From assembly GCA_938023705.1 (NCBI GenBank), contig CALJDJ010000056.1, forward strand, positions 1 to 37,740: DNA of 37,740 nucleotides, read 5' to 3'. Origin of the DNA: an uncultured Collinsella sp. (GTDB lineage Bacteria > Actinomycetota > Coriobacteriia > Coriobacteriales > Coriobacteriaceae). Of the stretch, positions 24,164-31,609 are shown piece after piece (position 1 is the first letter of the stretch; every line of letters starts with the position of its first letter). The notes under the pieces are model-generated. The model was not told the origin of the DNA and did not search any database. It saw only the letters and a list, made by a program, of their open reading frames with translations. The position numbers and the translations under genes are program-made.

Positions 24164-24174
24164 AGGAGGCACAC

Positions 24175-25095
24175 ATGCAAAAGGGAGATGCCATGGATGC
24201 GGCGGAGCGCTCGGAGCGCATCCCCGATATCGTCATCATCACCGGAATGTCCGGATCGGGCCGCACACAGGCCATGCACGTGTTCGAGGATATGGGCTAT
24301 TTTTGCATTGATAACCTGCCTCCGCGTCTGATTGCCCAGCTTGCCGAGCTCGTTGGCATCAATACGGGCGTGGGTAGGCACCTTGCCGTCACCTGCGACC
24401 TGCGCAGCCAGGGCTTGTTCGATGAGCTGCTCGATGCCGTTGCCGCACTCGAGGAGCGCGAGATGAGCTGCGACATCGTTTTTCTCGAGGCCTCTGACGA
24501 GGTGCTGATCCGTCGTTATAGCGAAAACCGCCGCCGCCATCCCATTGCCAAGCCGGGGGAGACTACGGCCGATGCGATTCAGCGGGAGCGTCTGCAGCTG
24601 CGGGGTGTGCGCGATCGAGCCGATATGATCATCGACACGAGCCGTCTGCGCACCTCTGCCCTGCGTAATAAATTGCGCATGGCGTTCTCCGAGTTGTCCG
24701 ACCAGCAGCTCATGGACGTTCACGTGTTCTCGTTTGGCTTTAAGCACGGTATGCCCGTCGAGGCGGACATTATGATCGACGTTCGCTTCCTGCCCAATCC
24801 GTTCTACGATCCCGAGATGCGCACCATGACCGGTCTCGATAAGAAAGTCTCCGACTTTGTTCTGGACCATCCCAAGACCCAGGAGTTCTGGAAGGCCTGG
24901 ACGCAGCTGCTCGATACGGTCATGCCCGGCTATATCGCGGAGGGCAAGCCGCAGCTTTCTATCGCCATCGGTTGCACGGGCGGTCAACACCGCAGCGTTG
25001 CCATCGCCGAGGCCACGGCGCGTTATTTGGAAGGCGCCCAGTATCACGTGAGCATTTCCCATCGCGACTTGTCGCGCGCGAACACGAAAGCATAG
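24175..25095 (+). CDS. rapZ: RNase adapter RapZ / nucleotide-binding protein YvcJ
   Basis: 306 residues, start with AGGAGG 5 bases upstream. The N-terminal P-loop domain reads IVIITGMSGSGRTQAMHVFEDMGYFCIDNLPP; the usual P-loop lysine is Arg30, a variant I recall from other actinobacterial RapZ proteins. A Walker B-like VFLEASDEVLIRRYSENRRRHP follows. The C-terminal domain has FSFGFKHGMPVEADIMIDVRFLPNPFY and IGCTGGQHRSVAIAE, the GlcN-6-P/RNA-binding half as known from E. coli RapZ. In E. coli it controls glmS through small RNAs; in Gram-positives the role is less clear (competence in Bacillus). It follows the nan genes, which feed amino-sugar phosphate, but behind a terminator. whiA starts 6 bases after its stop. 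Confidence 0.95.
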   Translation: MQKGDAMDAAERSERIPDIVIITGMSGSGRTQAMHVFEDMGYFCIDNLPPRLIAQLAELVGINTGVGRHLAVTCDLRSQGLFDELLDAVAALEEREMSCDIVFLEASDEVLIRRYSENRRRHPIAKPGETTADAIQRERLQLRGVRDRADMIIDTSRLRTSALRNKLRMAFSELSDQQLMDVHVFSFGFKHGMPVEADIMIDVRFLPNPFYDPEMRTMTGLDKKVSDFVLDHPKTQEFWKAWTQLLDTVMPGYIAEGKPQLSIAIGCTGGQHRSVAIAEATARYLEGAQYHVSISHRDLSRANTKA

Positions 25096-25101
25096 GCCTG
25101 C

Positions 25102-26031
25102 ATGTCGTTTACCGCCGAGGTGCGTGACGAGCTCGCGCGCTGCGAACCCGAATGTGAATACTGCGATTTGTCGACGCTTGCCGCCCTGACGCGTGTGAGC
25201 GGTACACTTTCGCTGGCCGGCTCCGGGCGGTATCGTTTGACGGTCGCGACCGAGACGGGCGCCGTCGCGCGCACGATGATCACGCTGACGCATCGTATCC
25301 TTAAGCTCAAAACGGAATTCACCGTTCGTAAATCGGTCTTGCATAAGGTCCGTAACTATCTCATTACCCTGCCCGATCAACCCGACCTGGACAAGGCTCT
25401 GGTGCTGCTGGGCATTCTGGACCGCAGGGGAGGGCTCGTCGCCGGTGTTCCCCGGCACATCGTTGCCCGTCCCTGCTGCAGACTTGCCTACATCCGCGGC
25501 GCGCTCATCGCCGGCGGTTTCGTGGCCGATCCCCGCGGCGACTTTCATTTGGAGATCGCGGTGCAGGGCGAGCAATATGCCAAGGGGCTCTGCGATCTGC
25601 TGGAGCAGATTGGGGTCCATGCGCGCGTCAACGCACGGCGCGGGTCCTATGCCGTGTACATTAAGAGCGCCGAGGAGATCGAGCAGCTCCTGAAGCTGGT
25701 CGGAGCCAAGCGCAGCGTTGCCGAGATTGAGGAAGCGCGCGCGGTCAAATTGGTTAAAAACGACGTAAACCGTCGCGTGAATGCCGAGCTGGCCAATCAG
25801 ACCAGAAGTGCGGGTGCCGCCCAGCATCAGCTTGCGTTGATCGATGAGCTCGAACAGCGGGGTTTACGCGACACGCTTCCGGACGCCTTAGCAGTCTTTT
25901 GCGACCTGCGCGAGCGCTATCCCGATCTGTCACTGCGCGATCTGGGGGAGATGGCTGACCCTCCCTTGTCGAAGTCGGCCCTCTACCATCGAGTTTTGAG
26001 GCTTGAAAAGCTCATTGAAGCAAACAGGTAG
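25102..26031 (+). CDS. whiA: DNA-binding protein WhiA
   Basis: 309 residues. The start MSFTAEVRDELARCEPECEYC is the family opening. The N-terminal two-thirds resembles LAGLIDADG homing endonucleases without nuclease function (CCRLAYIRGALIAGGFVADPRGDFHLEIA). The C-terminal helix-turn-helix reads LRDTLPDALAVFCDLRERYPDLSLRDLGEMADPPLSKSALYHRVLRLEKL. WhiA is a transcription factor for sporulation-cell division in Streptomyces and affects Z-ring formation in Bacillus. It follows rapZ by 6 bases and precedes gap, as in many Actinobacteria and Firmicutes, but yvcK, which often lies between rapZ and whiA, is absent. Confidence 0.95.
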   Translation: MSFTAEVRDELARCEPECEYCDLSTLAALTRVSGTLSLAGSGRYRLTVATETGAVARTMITLTHRILKLKTEFTVRKSVLHKVRNYLITLPDQPDLDKALVLLGILDRRGGLVAGVPRHIVARPCCRLAYIRGALIAGGFVADPRGDFHLEIAVQGEQYAKGLCDLLEQIGVHARVNARRGSYAVYIKSAEEIEQLLKLVGAKRSVAEIEEARAVKLVKNDVNRRVNAELANQTRSAGAAQHQLALIDELEQRGLRDTLPDALAVFCDLRERYPDLSLRDLGEMADPPLSKSALYHRVLRLEKLIEANR

Positions 26032-26076
26032 TTGAGCGAAACTGCTTATATAGGGATTGAACTGCTGTTTTACTCT

Positions 26077-26090
26077 TTAAAACGTTTTAA
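26077..26090 (+). promoter_or_regulatory. Perfect 14-bp palindrome upstream of gap (operator candidate)
   Basis: TTAAAACGTTTTAA is fully self-complementary with a central CG, the general shape of LacI-family operators. It lies about 45 bases before the gap -35 region. The core TAAAACGTTT recurs at 13441-13450, overlapping the -35 of the nan-locus promoter. Confidence 0.5.
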
Positions 26091-26122
26091 CGTAAATTTG
26101 ATTTTCAATTTCGAGCATTCTC

Positions 26123-26152
26123 GTGAAATTCAAGTCAAAAAAAAGGTATATT
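26123..26152 (+). promoter_or_regulatory. Candidate promoter for gap
   Basis: GTGAAA (26123-26128), an 18-base spacer, then TATATT (26147-26152), which matches the -10 consensus at 5 of 6. An A tract lies within the spacer. Transcription would start near 26159, leaving a leader of about 65 bases with GC-rich inverted segments (GGCC near both ends). The upstream stretch can also fold as AATTTCGAG with CTCGTGAAATT. Confidence 0.55.
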
Positions 26153-26224
26153 AGGCGAGTGGTTAGTTTGTGGGCCTCAACGGCGGGCGCTGTAGCTCGC
26201 GGGGGCCTTACGAAAGGAGACACA

Positions 26225-27250
26225 ATGGCAGTAAAGGTTGCTATTAACGGCTTCGGTCGCATCGGTCGTCTGGCTTTCCGTCAGATGTTCGGTCATGAGG
26301 GCTCCGAGATCGTCGCTATCAACGACCTCACCTCTCCCGATATGCTCGCTTACCTGCTGAAGTACGACTCCACGCAGGGCAACTACGCTCGCGATCACGA
26401 GGTCGTTGCTGGCGAGGATTCCATCACCGTTGACGGCAAGGAGATCAAGATCTACAAGGAGGCCGACGCCAACAACCTGCCTTGGGGCGACCTCGACGTC
26501 GACGTCGTTCTCGAGTGCACCGGCTTCTACACCAGCAAGGCTAAGGCTCAGGCCCACATCAACGCTGGCGCCAAGAAGGTCGTCATCTCCGCTCCGGCTG
26601 GCAGCGATCTGCCCACCATCGTGTACAACGTCAACCACGAGACGCTGACCGCTGAGGACAACATCATCTCCGCCGCTTCCTGCACCACCAACTGCCTCGC
26701 CCCGATGGCCAAGGGTCTGAACGACTTCGCTCCCATCGTGTCCGGCATTATGACCACCATTCACGCCTGGACCGGCGACCAGATGCCGCTCGACGGCCCG
26801 CAGCGCAAGGGCAACAAGCGTCGTAGCCGCGCCTGCGCCGTCAACATCGTCCCCAACACCACCGGTGCTGCTAAGGCTATCGGCCTGGTTCTCCCCGAGC
26901 TCAACGGTAAGCTCATCGGTGCCGCCCAGCGCGTCCCGACGCCGACCGGCTCCATCACCAACCTCTACGCTGTCGTTGACAAGAAGGTCACCGTCGACGA
27001 GGTTAACGCCGCTATGAAGGCCTACGCTGCCACCATCTCCGAGACCTTCGGTTACAACGAGGACGACATCGTCTCCACCGACATCATCGGCGAGACCCAC
27101 GGCTCCATCTTCGACGCCACTCAGACCATGTGCTCTGACCTCGGCAACGGCCAGACCCTCGTTCAGGTCACCTCTTGGTACGACAACGAGAACTCTTACA
27201 CCTCTCAGATGGTCCGCACCATCAAGTACTTCGAGAAGTTCGTTGCTTAA
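26225..27250 (+). CDS. gap: Glyceraldehyde-3-phosphate dehydrogenase, type I
   Basis: 341 residues from the ATG at 26225, with AAAGGAGACACA upstream; a longer frame adds 34 non-homologous residues. The NAD-binding N-terminus reads VKVAINGFGRIGRLAFRQMF and VAINDLTSP, whose Asp indicates NAD preference. The catalytic motif SAASCTTNCLAP places the active Cys at 153, and TTIHAWTGDQ carries the His partner region. The C-terminal SWYDNENSYTSQMVRT is conserved. It oxidises GAP to 1,3-bisphosphoglycerate in glycolysis. Codon choice is strongly biased to C-ending codons, as for highly expressed genes. A strong terminator follows, so gap may be transcribed at higher level than pgk-tpi-gpmI. Confidence 0.98.
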   Translation: MAVKVAINGFGRIGRLAFRQMFGHEGSEIVAINDLTSPDMLAYLLKYDSTQGNYARDHEVVAGEDSITVDGKEIKIYKEADANNLPWGDLDVDVVLECTGFYTSKAKAQAHINAGAKKVVISAPAGSDLPTIVYNVNHETLTAEDNIISAASCTTNCLAPMAKGLNDFAPIVSGIMTTIHAWTGDQMPLDGPQRKGNKRRSRACAVNIVPNTTGAAKAIGLVLPELNGKLIGAAQRVPTPTGSITNLYAVVDKKVTVDEVNAAMKAYAATISETFGYNEDDIVSTDIIGETHGSIFDATQTMCSDLGNGQTLVQVTSWYDNENSYTSQMVRTIKYFEKFVA

Positions 27251-27287
27251 TTTAGCTTTTAGCGAATAGCTCGTTGAGCGTCTAAAG

Positions 27288-27334
27288 AAGGGCGCGGCCT
27301 TATAGGGCTTACACCCTAGGGTCGCGCCCTTTTT
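27288..27334 (+). terminator. Strong intrinsic terminator between gap and pgk
   Basis: The arms GGGCGCGGCC (27290-27299) and GGTCGCGCCC (27320-27329) pair at all 10 positions with one G-T pair. The loop contains a further TAGGG/CCCTA pairing, and TTTTT (27330-27334) follows. pgk starts 56 bases later. Confidence 0.85.
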
Positions 27335-27390
27335 ATAGGAAATCGTCTGCCGTAATGGGAGGCAGACACGTACGAAAGGTAGAAGCAAAC

Positions 27391-28581
27391 ATGGCCTTTA
27401 CCAAGAAGACCGTCCGCGACATCGATGTCGACGGCAAGCGCGTTCTCGTCCGCGTTGACTTCAACGTGCCTATCAAGGATGGCGTCGTTGGCGACACCAC
27501 CCGTATCAAGGCTGCCCTGCCCACCATCAACTATCTCGTTGAGCACAACGCTCGCGTCATCCTCATGAGCCACCTCGGCCGTCCCGAGGGCACCGGCTTC
27601 CAGCCTGAGCTCTCCCTTGAGCCTGTCGCCAAGAAGCTCGCTGAGCTCTCTGGTCTCGATGTTGCCTTTGTCGCCGACACCTACGGCGAGAAGGCTGCTG
27701 AGGCTGTCGCCGCCGTCGAGCCGGGCAAGGTCCTCGTTCTCGAGAACGTCCGTTTCGACAAGCGTGAGAAGAAGAACGATCCCGAGATCGCCAAGAAGCT
27801 CGCTTCCTATGGTGACGTCTTCGTTCTCGATGCCTTCGGCACCGCTCACCGCGCCCAGGGTTCCGTCGTGGGCCCCGCCGCTTACCTGCCTGCCGTCGCC
27901 GGCTTCCTGCTCGAGAAGGAGGTCGACACGCTGACCGGCATCTTCGCCGAGCCCGAGCGCCCCTTCGTCGCTATCGTCGGCGGTTCCAAGGTTTCTTCCA
28001 AGATCGGCGTTCTCGATCACCTCATCGACTCCGCTGACACCCTGATCATCGGTGGCGGCATGGCCTACACCTTCTTCCTGGCTCAGGGCCTGACCGTCGG
28101 TCAGTCCCTCAAGGAAGAGGACTGGGTCGAGCGCGCCGGCGAGATGCTCAAGAAGGCCGAGGAAAAGGGCGTCAAGATCCTGCTCCCCATCGACAACCGC
28201 GTTGCCGATCACTTTGGCGAGGACGCTGTCCCCGAGGTTGTCGCTTCCGACGCTATCCCCGACGATCGTGAGGGCATGGACATCGGCCCCAAGACCGAGG
28301 AGCTCTACGCCGAGGCCGTCAAGGGCGCCAAGACCGTGTTCTGGAACGGCCCCATGGGCGTCTTCGAGTTCGACAACTTCGCTCACGGCACCCAGGCTAT
28401 CGCCGAGGCCGTCGCCGAGGCCGACTGCACCTCGATCATCGGCGGTGGTGACTCTGTCGCGGCTGTCAACAAGTTCAACCTGGCCGACAAGATGAGCTGG
28501 ATCTCCACCGGTGGTGGCGCTTCCATGGAGCTCGTCGAGGGTAAGGCCCTGCCCGGAGTGGAGGCGCTTCTCGATGCCTAA
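27391..28581 (+). CDS. pgk: Phosphoglycerate kinase
   Basis: 396 residues from the ATG at 27391, with AAAGGT about 10 bases upstream. Conserved stretches: KRVLVRVDFNVPIKDG (substrate site), ILMSHLGRPEG, LENVRFDKREKKND, VLDAFGTAHRAQGSVVG, FVAIVGGSKVSSKIGVLDHL, IIGGGMAYTF, FWNGPMGVFEFDNF, and the nucleotide-binding GGGDSVAAVNKF with ISTGGGASMELVEGKALPGVEAL at the end. It makes ATP from 1,3-bisphosphoglycerate. The stop overlaps the tpi start by 8 bases (ATGCCTAA), so the two are translationally coupled. The usual Phe-Gly-Gly-Ala-Lys is VGGSK here, a minor variant. Confidence 0.98.
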   Translation: MAFTKKTVRDIDVDGKRVLVRVDFNVPIKDGVVGDTTRIKAALPTINYLVEHNARVILMSHLGRPEGTGFQPELSLEPVAKKLAELSGLDVAFVADTYGEKAAEAVAAVEPGKVLVLENVRFDKREKKNDPEIAKKLASYGDVFVLDAFGTAHRAQGSVVGPAAYLPAVAGFLLEKEVDTLTGIFAEPERPFVAIVGGSKVSSKIGVLDHLIDSADTLIIGGGMAYTFFLAQGLTVGQSLKEEDWVERAGEMLKKAEEKGVKILLPIDNRVADHFGEDAVPEVVASDAIPDDREGMDIGPKTEELYAEAVKGAKTVFWNGPMGVFEFDNFAHGTQAIAEAVAEADCTSIIGGGDSVAAVNKFNLADKMSWISTGGGASMELVEGKALPGVEALLDA

Positions 28582-29341
28582 TCGCACCCTTCTTATCGCT
28601 GGTAACTGGAAGATGAACAACGACGTCGCCGAGGCCGCCAAGCTCGCCGACGAGCTGGCTCAGGCTCTGCCCGAGGTTCCGGCTGGCGTCGAGGTGCTCG
28701 TCTGCCCTCCGACCATTGACATCACCACGGTTCATGACCGCATTCAGGCTGCCCCCATCGCCCTCGGTGCACAGAACGTGTACTGGGAGGCCAAGGGTGC
28801 CTTCACCGGTGAGTCCTCTTGCGACATGCTCAAGTCCGCTGGCTGCACCTACTGCATCATCGGTCACTCCGAGCGTCGCGACTACTTCCACGAGACCGAC
28901 GAGGACCAGAACAAGAAGGCCAAGGCCCTCGTTGCCGCCGGTCTTGTTCCCGTCTTCTGCTGCGGCGAGTCCCTCGAGGTCCGCGAGGCTGGCACCTATG
29001 TCGAGCACGTCGTGAACCAGGTCAAGGCTGGCCTTGCTGGTCTTGAGATCACCTGCCCCAAGCAGGTCGTCGTCGCCTACGAGCCCATCTGGGCTATCGG
29101 CACCGGCAAGACCGCTACCGCCGAGGACGCTCAGGAGGTCTGCGGCGCTATCCGTGAGACCCTCAAGGAGATGTTCGGCGAGGAGCTCGCTAACGGCATC
29201 CGCGTTCTCTACGGCGGTTCCGCTAAGCCCGGCAACATTGCCGAGCTCGTCGCCAAGCCCGACGTTGACGGCGCCCTCGTGGGCGGCGCTTCGCTCAAGG
29301 CTGCCGACTTCGCCTCTATGGTCGTTAAGGCAGGCGAGTAG
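28574..29341 (+). CDS. tpiA: Triose-phosphate isomerase
   Basis: 255 residues from the ATG at 28574, inside the end of pgk, with GGAGG 9 bases upstream. Active-site residues are all present: Lys13 in AGNWKMN, His98 in IIGHSERR and Glu170 in AYEPIWAIGTGKTA with its flexible loop. VLYGGSAKPGN and VDGALVGGASL bind phosphate. It interconverts dihydroxyacetone phosphate and GAP. The stop is 5 bases before gpmI. Confidence 0.98.
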   Translation: MPNRTLLIAGNWKMNNDVAEAAKLADELAQALPEVPAGVEVLVCPPTIDITTVHDRIQAAPIALGAQNVYWEAKGAFTGESSCDMLKSAGCTYCIIGHSERRDYFHETDEDQNKKAKALVAAGLVPVFCCGESLEVREAGTYVEHVVNQVKAGLAGLEITCPKQVVVAYEPIWAIGTGKTATAEDAQEVCGAIRETLKEMFGEELANGIRVLYGGSAKPGNIAELVAKPDVDGALVGGASLKAADFASMVVKAGE

Positions 29342-29346
29342 GACAT

Positions 29347-30900
29347 ATGGCACAGCGTCATCTTCCTGCACTTTTGATCATCATGGATGGTTGCGGCCTT
29401 GCTCCGGCTGATGGCGAGAACGCCGTCGCCGCTGCCAAGACGCCCTTCCTTGATAGCCTGTACGAGAAGTATCCCCACACCACGCTCGGCGCTTCAGGCG
29501 AGGACGTGGGCCTTCCCGACGGTCAGATGGGCAACTCCGAGGTAGGCCACCTCAACATCGGTGCCGGCCGCATCGTGTTCCAGGAGCTTTCGCGCATCAA
29601 TAACGCTATCAAGGACGGCTCCATCGCCAAGAACGAGGTCTTCGTTAAGGCTATGGACGATGTCAAGGCCGAGGGCAAGACCCTGCACCTCATGGGCCTT
29701 ATGAGCCCCGGCGGCGTTCATTCTCACATGAACCATGTCGAGGCCCTGGTCAAGATGGCTGCCCAGCATGGCGTCAAGACCGTTCGCGTCCACGCCTTCA
29801 TGGATGGCCGCGACGTTGACCCGCAGTCCGGTGCCGGCTACATGAGCGAGTTCTGCGCCTTCCTGGCTAAGATCTCCGAGGAGACCGGTTGCGACGCTCG
29901 CGTCGCTACCGTTTCGGGCCGCTATTGGGCCATGGACCGCGACAACCGTTGGGAGCGCATCCAGCGTGCCTACGACGTCATGGTCAATGCGTCCGATGCC
30001 GATACCGACCCCGTTGCCGGTATCAAGGCCTACTATGAGAAGGATCCGCGCGGCGACGAGTTCGTCGAGCCCTTCGCTGCCCACAACGAGGGCATTCACG
30101 AGGGCGATGCGGCCATCTTCTTCAACTTCCGTCCCGACCGCGCTCGTCAGATGACCCGCGTGTTCACGGACAAGGAGTTCGACGGCTTTGAGCGCGAGCA
30201 GATCAAGCTTTCGCACTTTGTGACGATGACCGAGTACGATCCGACGTTTGACGTCGAGGTCGCCTTCCCCAAGACATTCCCCGAGAACGTCCTGGCCGAC
30301 GTTATCGCCGCCAATGGCCTGAAGCAGCTGCACACCGCCGAGACCGAGAAGTACGCCCACGTGACGTTCTTCCTCAACGGCGGCATCGAGGAGCCCAAGG
30401 AGGGCGAGGAGCGCGTGCTCGTCGCTTCCCCTAAGGTTGCTACCTACGATCTGCAGCCCGAGATGAGCGCTCCCGAGGTTACCGAGAAGCTCGTCGCCGC
30501 CATCAACGAGGATCGCGCTGATTTCTACATCGTGAACTTCGCGAACTGCGACATGGTTGGTCACACCGGTGTCTTCGACGCCGCCGTTAAGGCCGTCGAG
30601 GCTGTTGACGATGCCCTGTCCAAGGTTGTCCCGGCGATTCTCGCTAAGGGCGGCTTTGCGCTGATTACCGCCGACCACGGCAACGCTGATCACATGTTTG
30701 ACGTTGCTTCCGACGGTTCCAAGCATCCGTTTACGGCCCATACCACCAACCGCGTGCCGTTCATCATCGTTAATGAGAAGGCACAGCTCACCGGTATCGA
30801 GGACGGCCGTCTCTCCGATATCGCTCCGACCATGCTCACCATGGCTGGTATTGAGCCTTCCGCCGAGATGACGGGCCGCGTGCTCGCCACCGAGGCCTAA
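29347..30900 (+). CDS. gpmI: 2,3-bisphosphoglycerate-independent phosphoglycerate mutase
   Basis: 517 residues, the standard length for the metal-dependent enzyme. Motifs: LLIIMDGCGLAPADGENAV (metal-binding Asp), GLPDGQMGNSEVGHLNIGAGR with the phosphorylated Ser64, VRVHAFMDGRDVDPQSG, FFNFRPDRARQMTR, NFANCDMVGHTG, and LITADHGNADHMFD with further Mn ligands. It converts 3- to 2-phosphoglycerate. In many Actinobacteria secG follows tpi directly; here gpmI is inserted, completing a gap-pgk-tpi-gpmI lower-glycolysis block. A strong terminator ends the unit. Confidence 0.98.
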   Translation: MAQRHLPALLIIMDGCGLAPADGENAVAAAKTPFLDSLYEKYPHTTLGASGEDVGLPDGQMGNSEVGHLNIGAGRIVFQELSRINNAIKDGSIAKNEVFVKAMDDVKAEGKTLHLMGLMSPGGVHSHMNHVEALVKMAAQHGVKTVRVHAFMDGRDVDPQSGAGYMSEFCAFLAKISEETGCDARVATVSGRYWAMDRDNRWERIQRAYDVMVNASDADTDPVAGIKAYYEKDPRGDEFVEPFAAHNEGIHEGDAAIFFNFRPDRARQMTRVFTDKEFDGFEREQIKLSHFVTMTEYDPTFDVEVAFPKTFPENVLADVIAANGLKQLHTAETEKYAHVTFFLNGGIEEPKEGEERVLVASPKVATYDLQPEMSAPEVTEKLVAAINEDRADFYIVNFANCDMVGHTGVFDAAVKAVEAVDDALSKVVPAILAKGGFALITADHGNADHMFDVASDGSKHPFTAHTTNRVPFIIVNEKAQLTGIEDGRLSDIAPTMLTMAGIEPSAEMTGRVLATEA

Positions 30901-30927
30901 GTGAAAACTCCAAGCGTTTTCATGCGA

Positions 30928-30960
30928 GGGGGTTGCCCAAATTCGGGCAACCCCCTTTTT
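30928..30960 (+). terminator. Intrinsic terminator after gpmI
   Basis: The arms GGGGGTTGCCC (30928-30938) and GGGCAACCCCC (30945-30955) give a perfect 11-bp stem with a 6-base loop, followed by TTTTT. It ends the glycolytic transcript. Confidence 0.92.
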
Positions 30961-31019
30961 GGTATTTCTGCCATTTCTACCCCGTCCCTAAATGGCAGGT
31001 GGGGGAGTGTTGGAGGTTG

Positions 31020-31028
31020 TGGTACAGT
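31020..31028 (+). promoter_or_regulatory. Extended -10 promoter for secG
   Basis: TGGTACAGT provides a TGn extended -10 with hexamer TACAGT (31023-31028). No good -35 is seen. Transcription would begin about 30 bases before the secG ATG, in the gap after the gpmI terminator. Confidence 0.45.
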
Positions 31029-31064
31029 ACTGGAGTTTGAATTGTTCTATTAAGGAGCTTATCT

Positions 31065-31319
31065 ATGGGTCCGTTTCAGATTCTTCTGTTTGTCGTTTGG
31101 GCTGTTTCTGCCGTGGCGCTGACGATTCTCGTCCTGATGCACTCCGGTAAGGGCACCGGCGTTTCGGATATGATCGCTAGCTCGCTGTATAACTCCAGCT
31201 CTGCCACGGGCGTCATGGAGCAGAACCTCGATCGCCTGACGGTAATTATGGCCGTCGTTTTTGCTGTGTGTGTCGTTCTGTGCATGTTCTTCTTCCCGCA
31301 GGGCATCGTCGGCTACTAA
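31065..31319 (+). CDS. secG: Preprotein translocase subunit SecG
   Basis: 84 residues, with TAAGGAG upstream. There are two hydrophobic segments (about 5-23 and 56-75) joined by the family loop LVLMHSGKGTGVSDMIASSL and the Asn/Ser-rich SSATGVMEQNLDRLT. SecG is the small non-essential subunit of the SecYEG channel in the cytoplasmic membrane. Its place after the glycolytic genes is a conserved actinobacterial and firmicute arrangement. It has its own promoter and terminator. Confidence 0.95.
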   Translation: MGPFQILLFVVWAVSAVALTILVLMHSGKGTGVSDMIASSLYNSSSATGVMEQNLDRLTVIMAVVFAVCVVLCMFFFPQGIVGY

Positions 31320-31344
31320 GCATCGGCGTATATACGTTTGTAAA

Positions 31345-31373
31345 GGGTCCCGCATGTGCGGGGCTCTTTTTGT
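31345..31373 (+). terminator. Intrinsic terminator after secG
   Basis: The arms GGGTCCCGC (31345-31353) and GCGGGGCTC (31358-31366) pair over 9 positions with two G-T pairs and a 4-base loop, followed by TTTTTG. It lies 26 bases after the secG stop. Confidence 0.8.
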
Positions 31374-31609
31374 TTACAGACTTGTAATAGAGTCAAAATA
31401 TCCCCACATACTTCGCCTAACTAAAGAAATTCTCGACCGTTAACCGGAATTAGCGCCATATTGTGCATAAAATGCGCTACTGTATTGCGAAACGTTGGTC
31501 CGCACTGCATAACCAGCCATAACGGCGGACCGCGTTTGAATGGTTCGATCGGGCTGTCTCGACGTTGCCCGGCCGAATTCACTTTGTCCTATCTCATAAG
31601 GAGGATGGC
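31374..31609 (+). promoter_or_regulatory. Non-coding region before the second Opp operon
   Basis: No frame is supported. The stretch turns AT-rich between 31380 and 31490, as expected for a promoter, but I could not fix a clear -35/-10 pair. Two inverted repeats are visible: AGCGC with GCGCT around 31452-31478, and GGTCCGC (31497-31503) with GCGGACC (31525-31531). An AAACGTT lies at 31490-31496. It ends in the ribosome-binding site AAGGAGG. Confidence 0.4.

Noticed and set aside
26177..27388. Minus-strand open frame opposite gap
   Set aside because: Antisense to a clear GAPDH; it also runs across the gap promoter and terminator.
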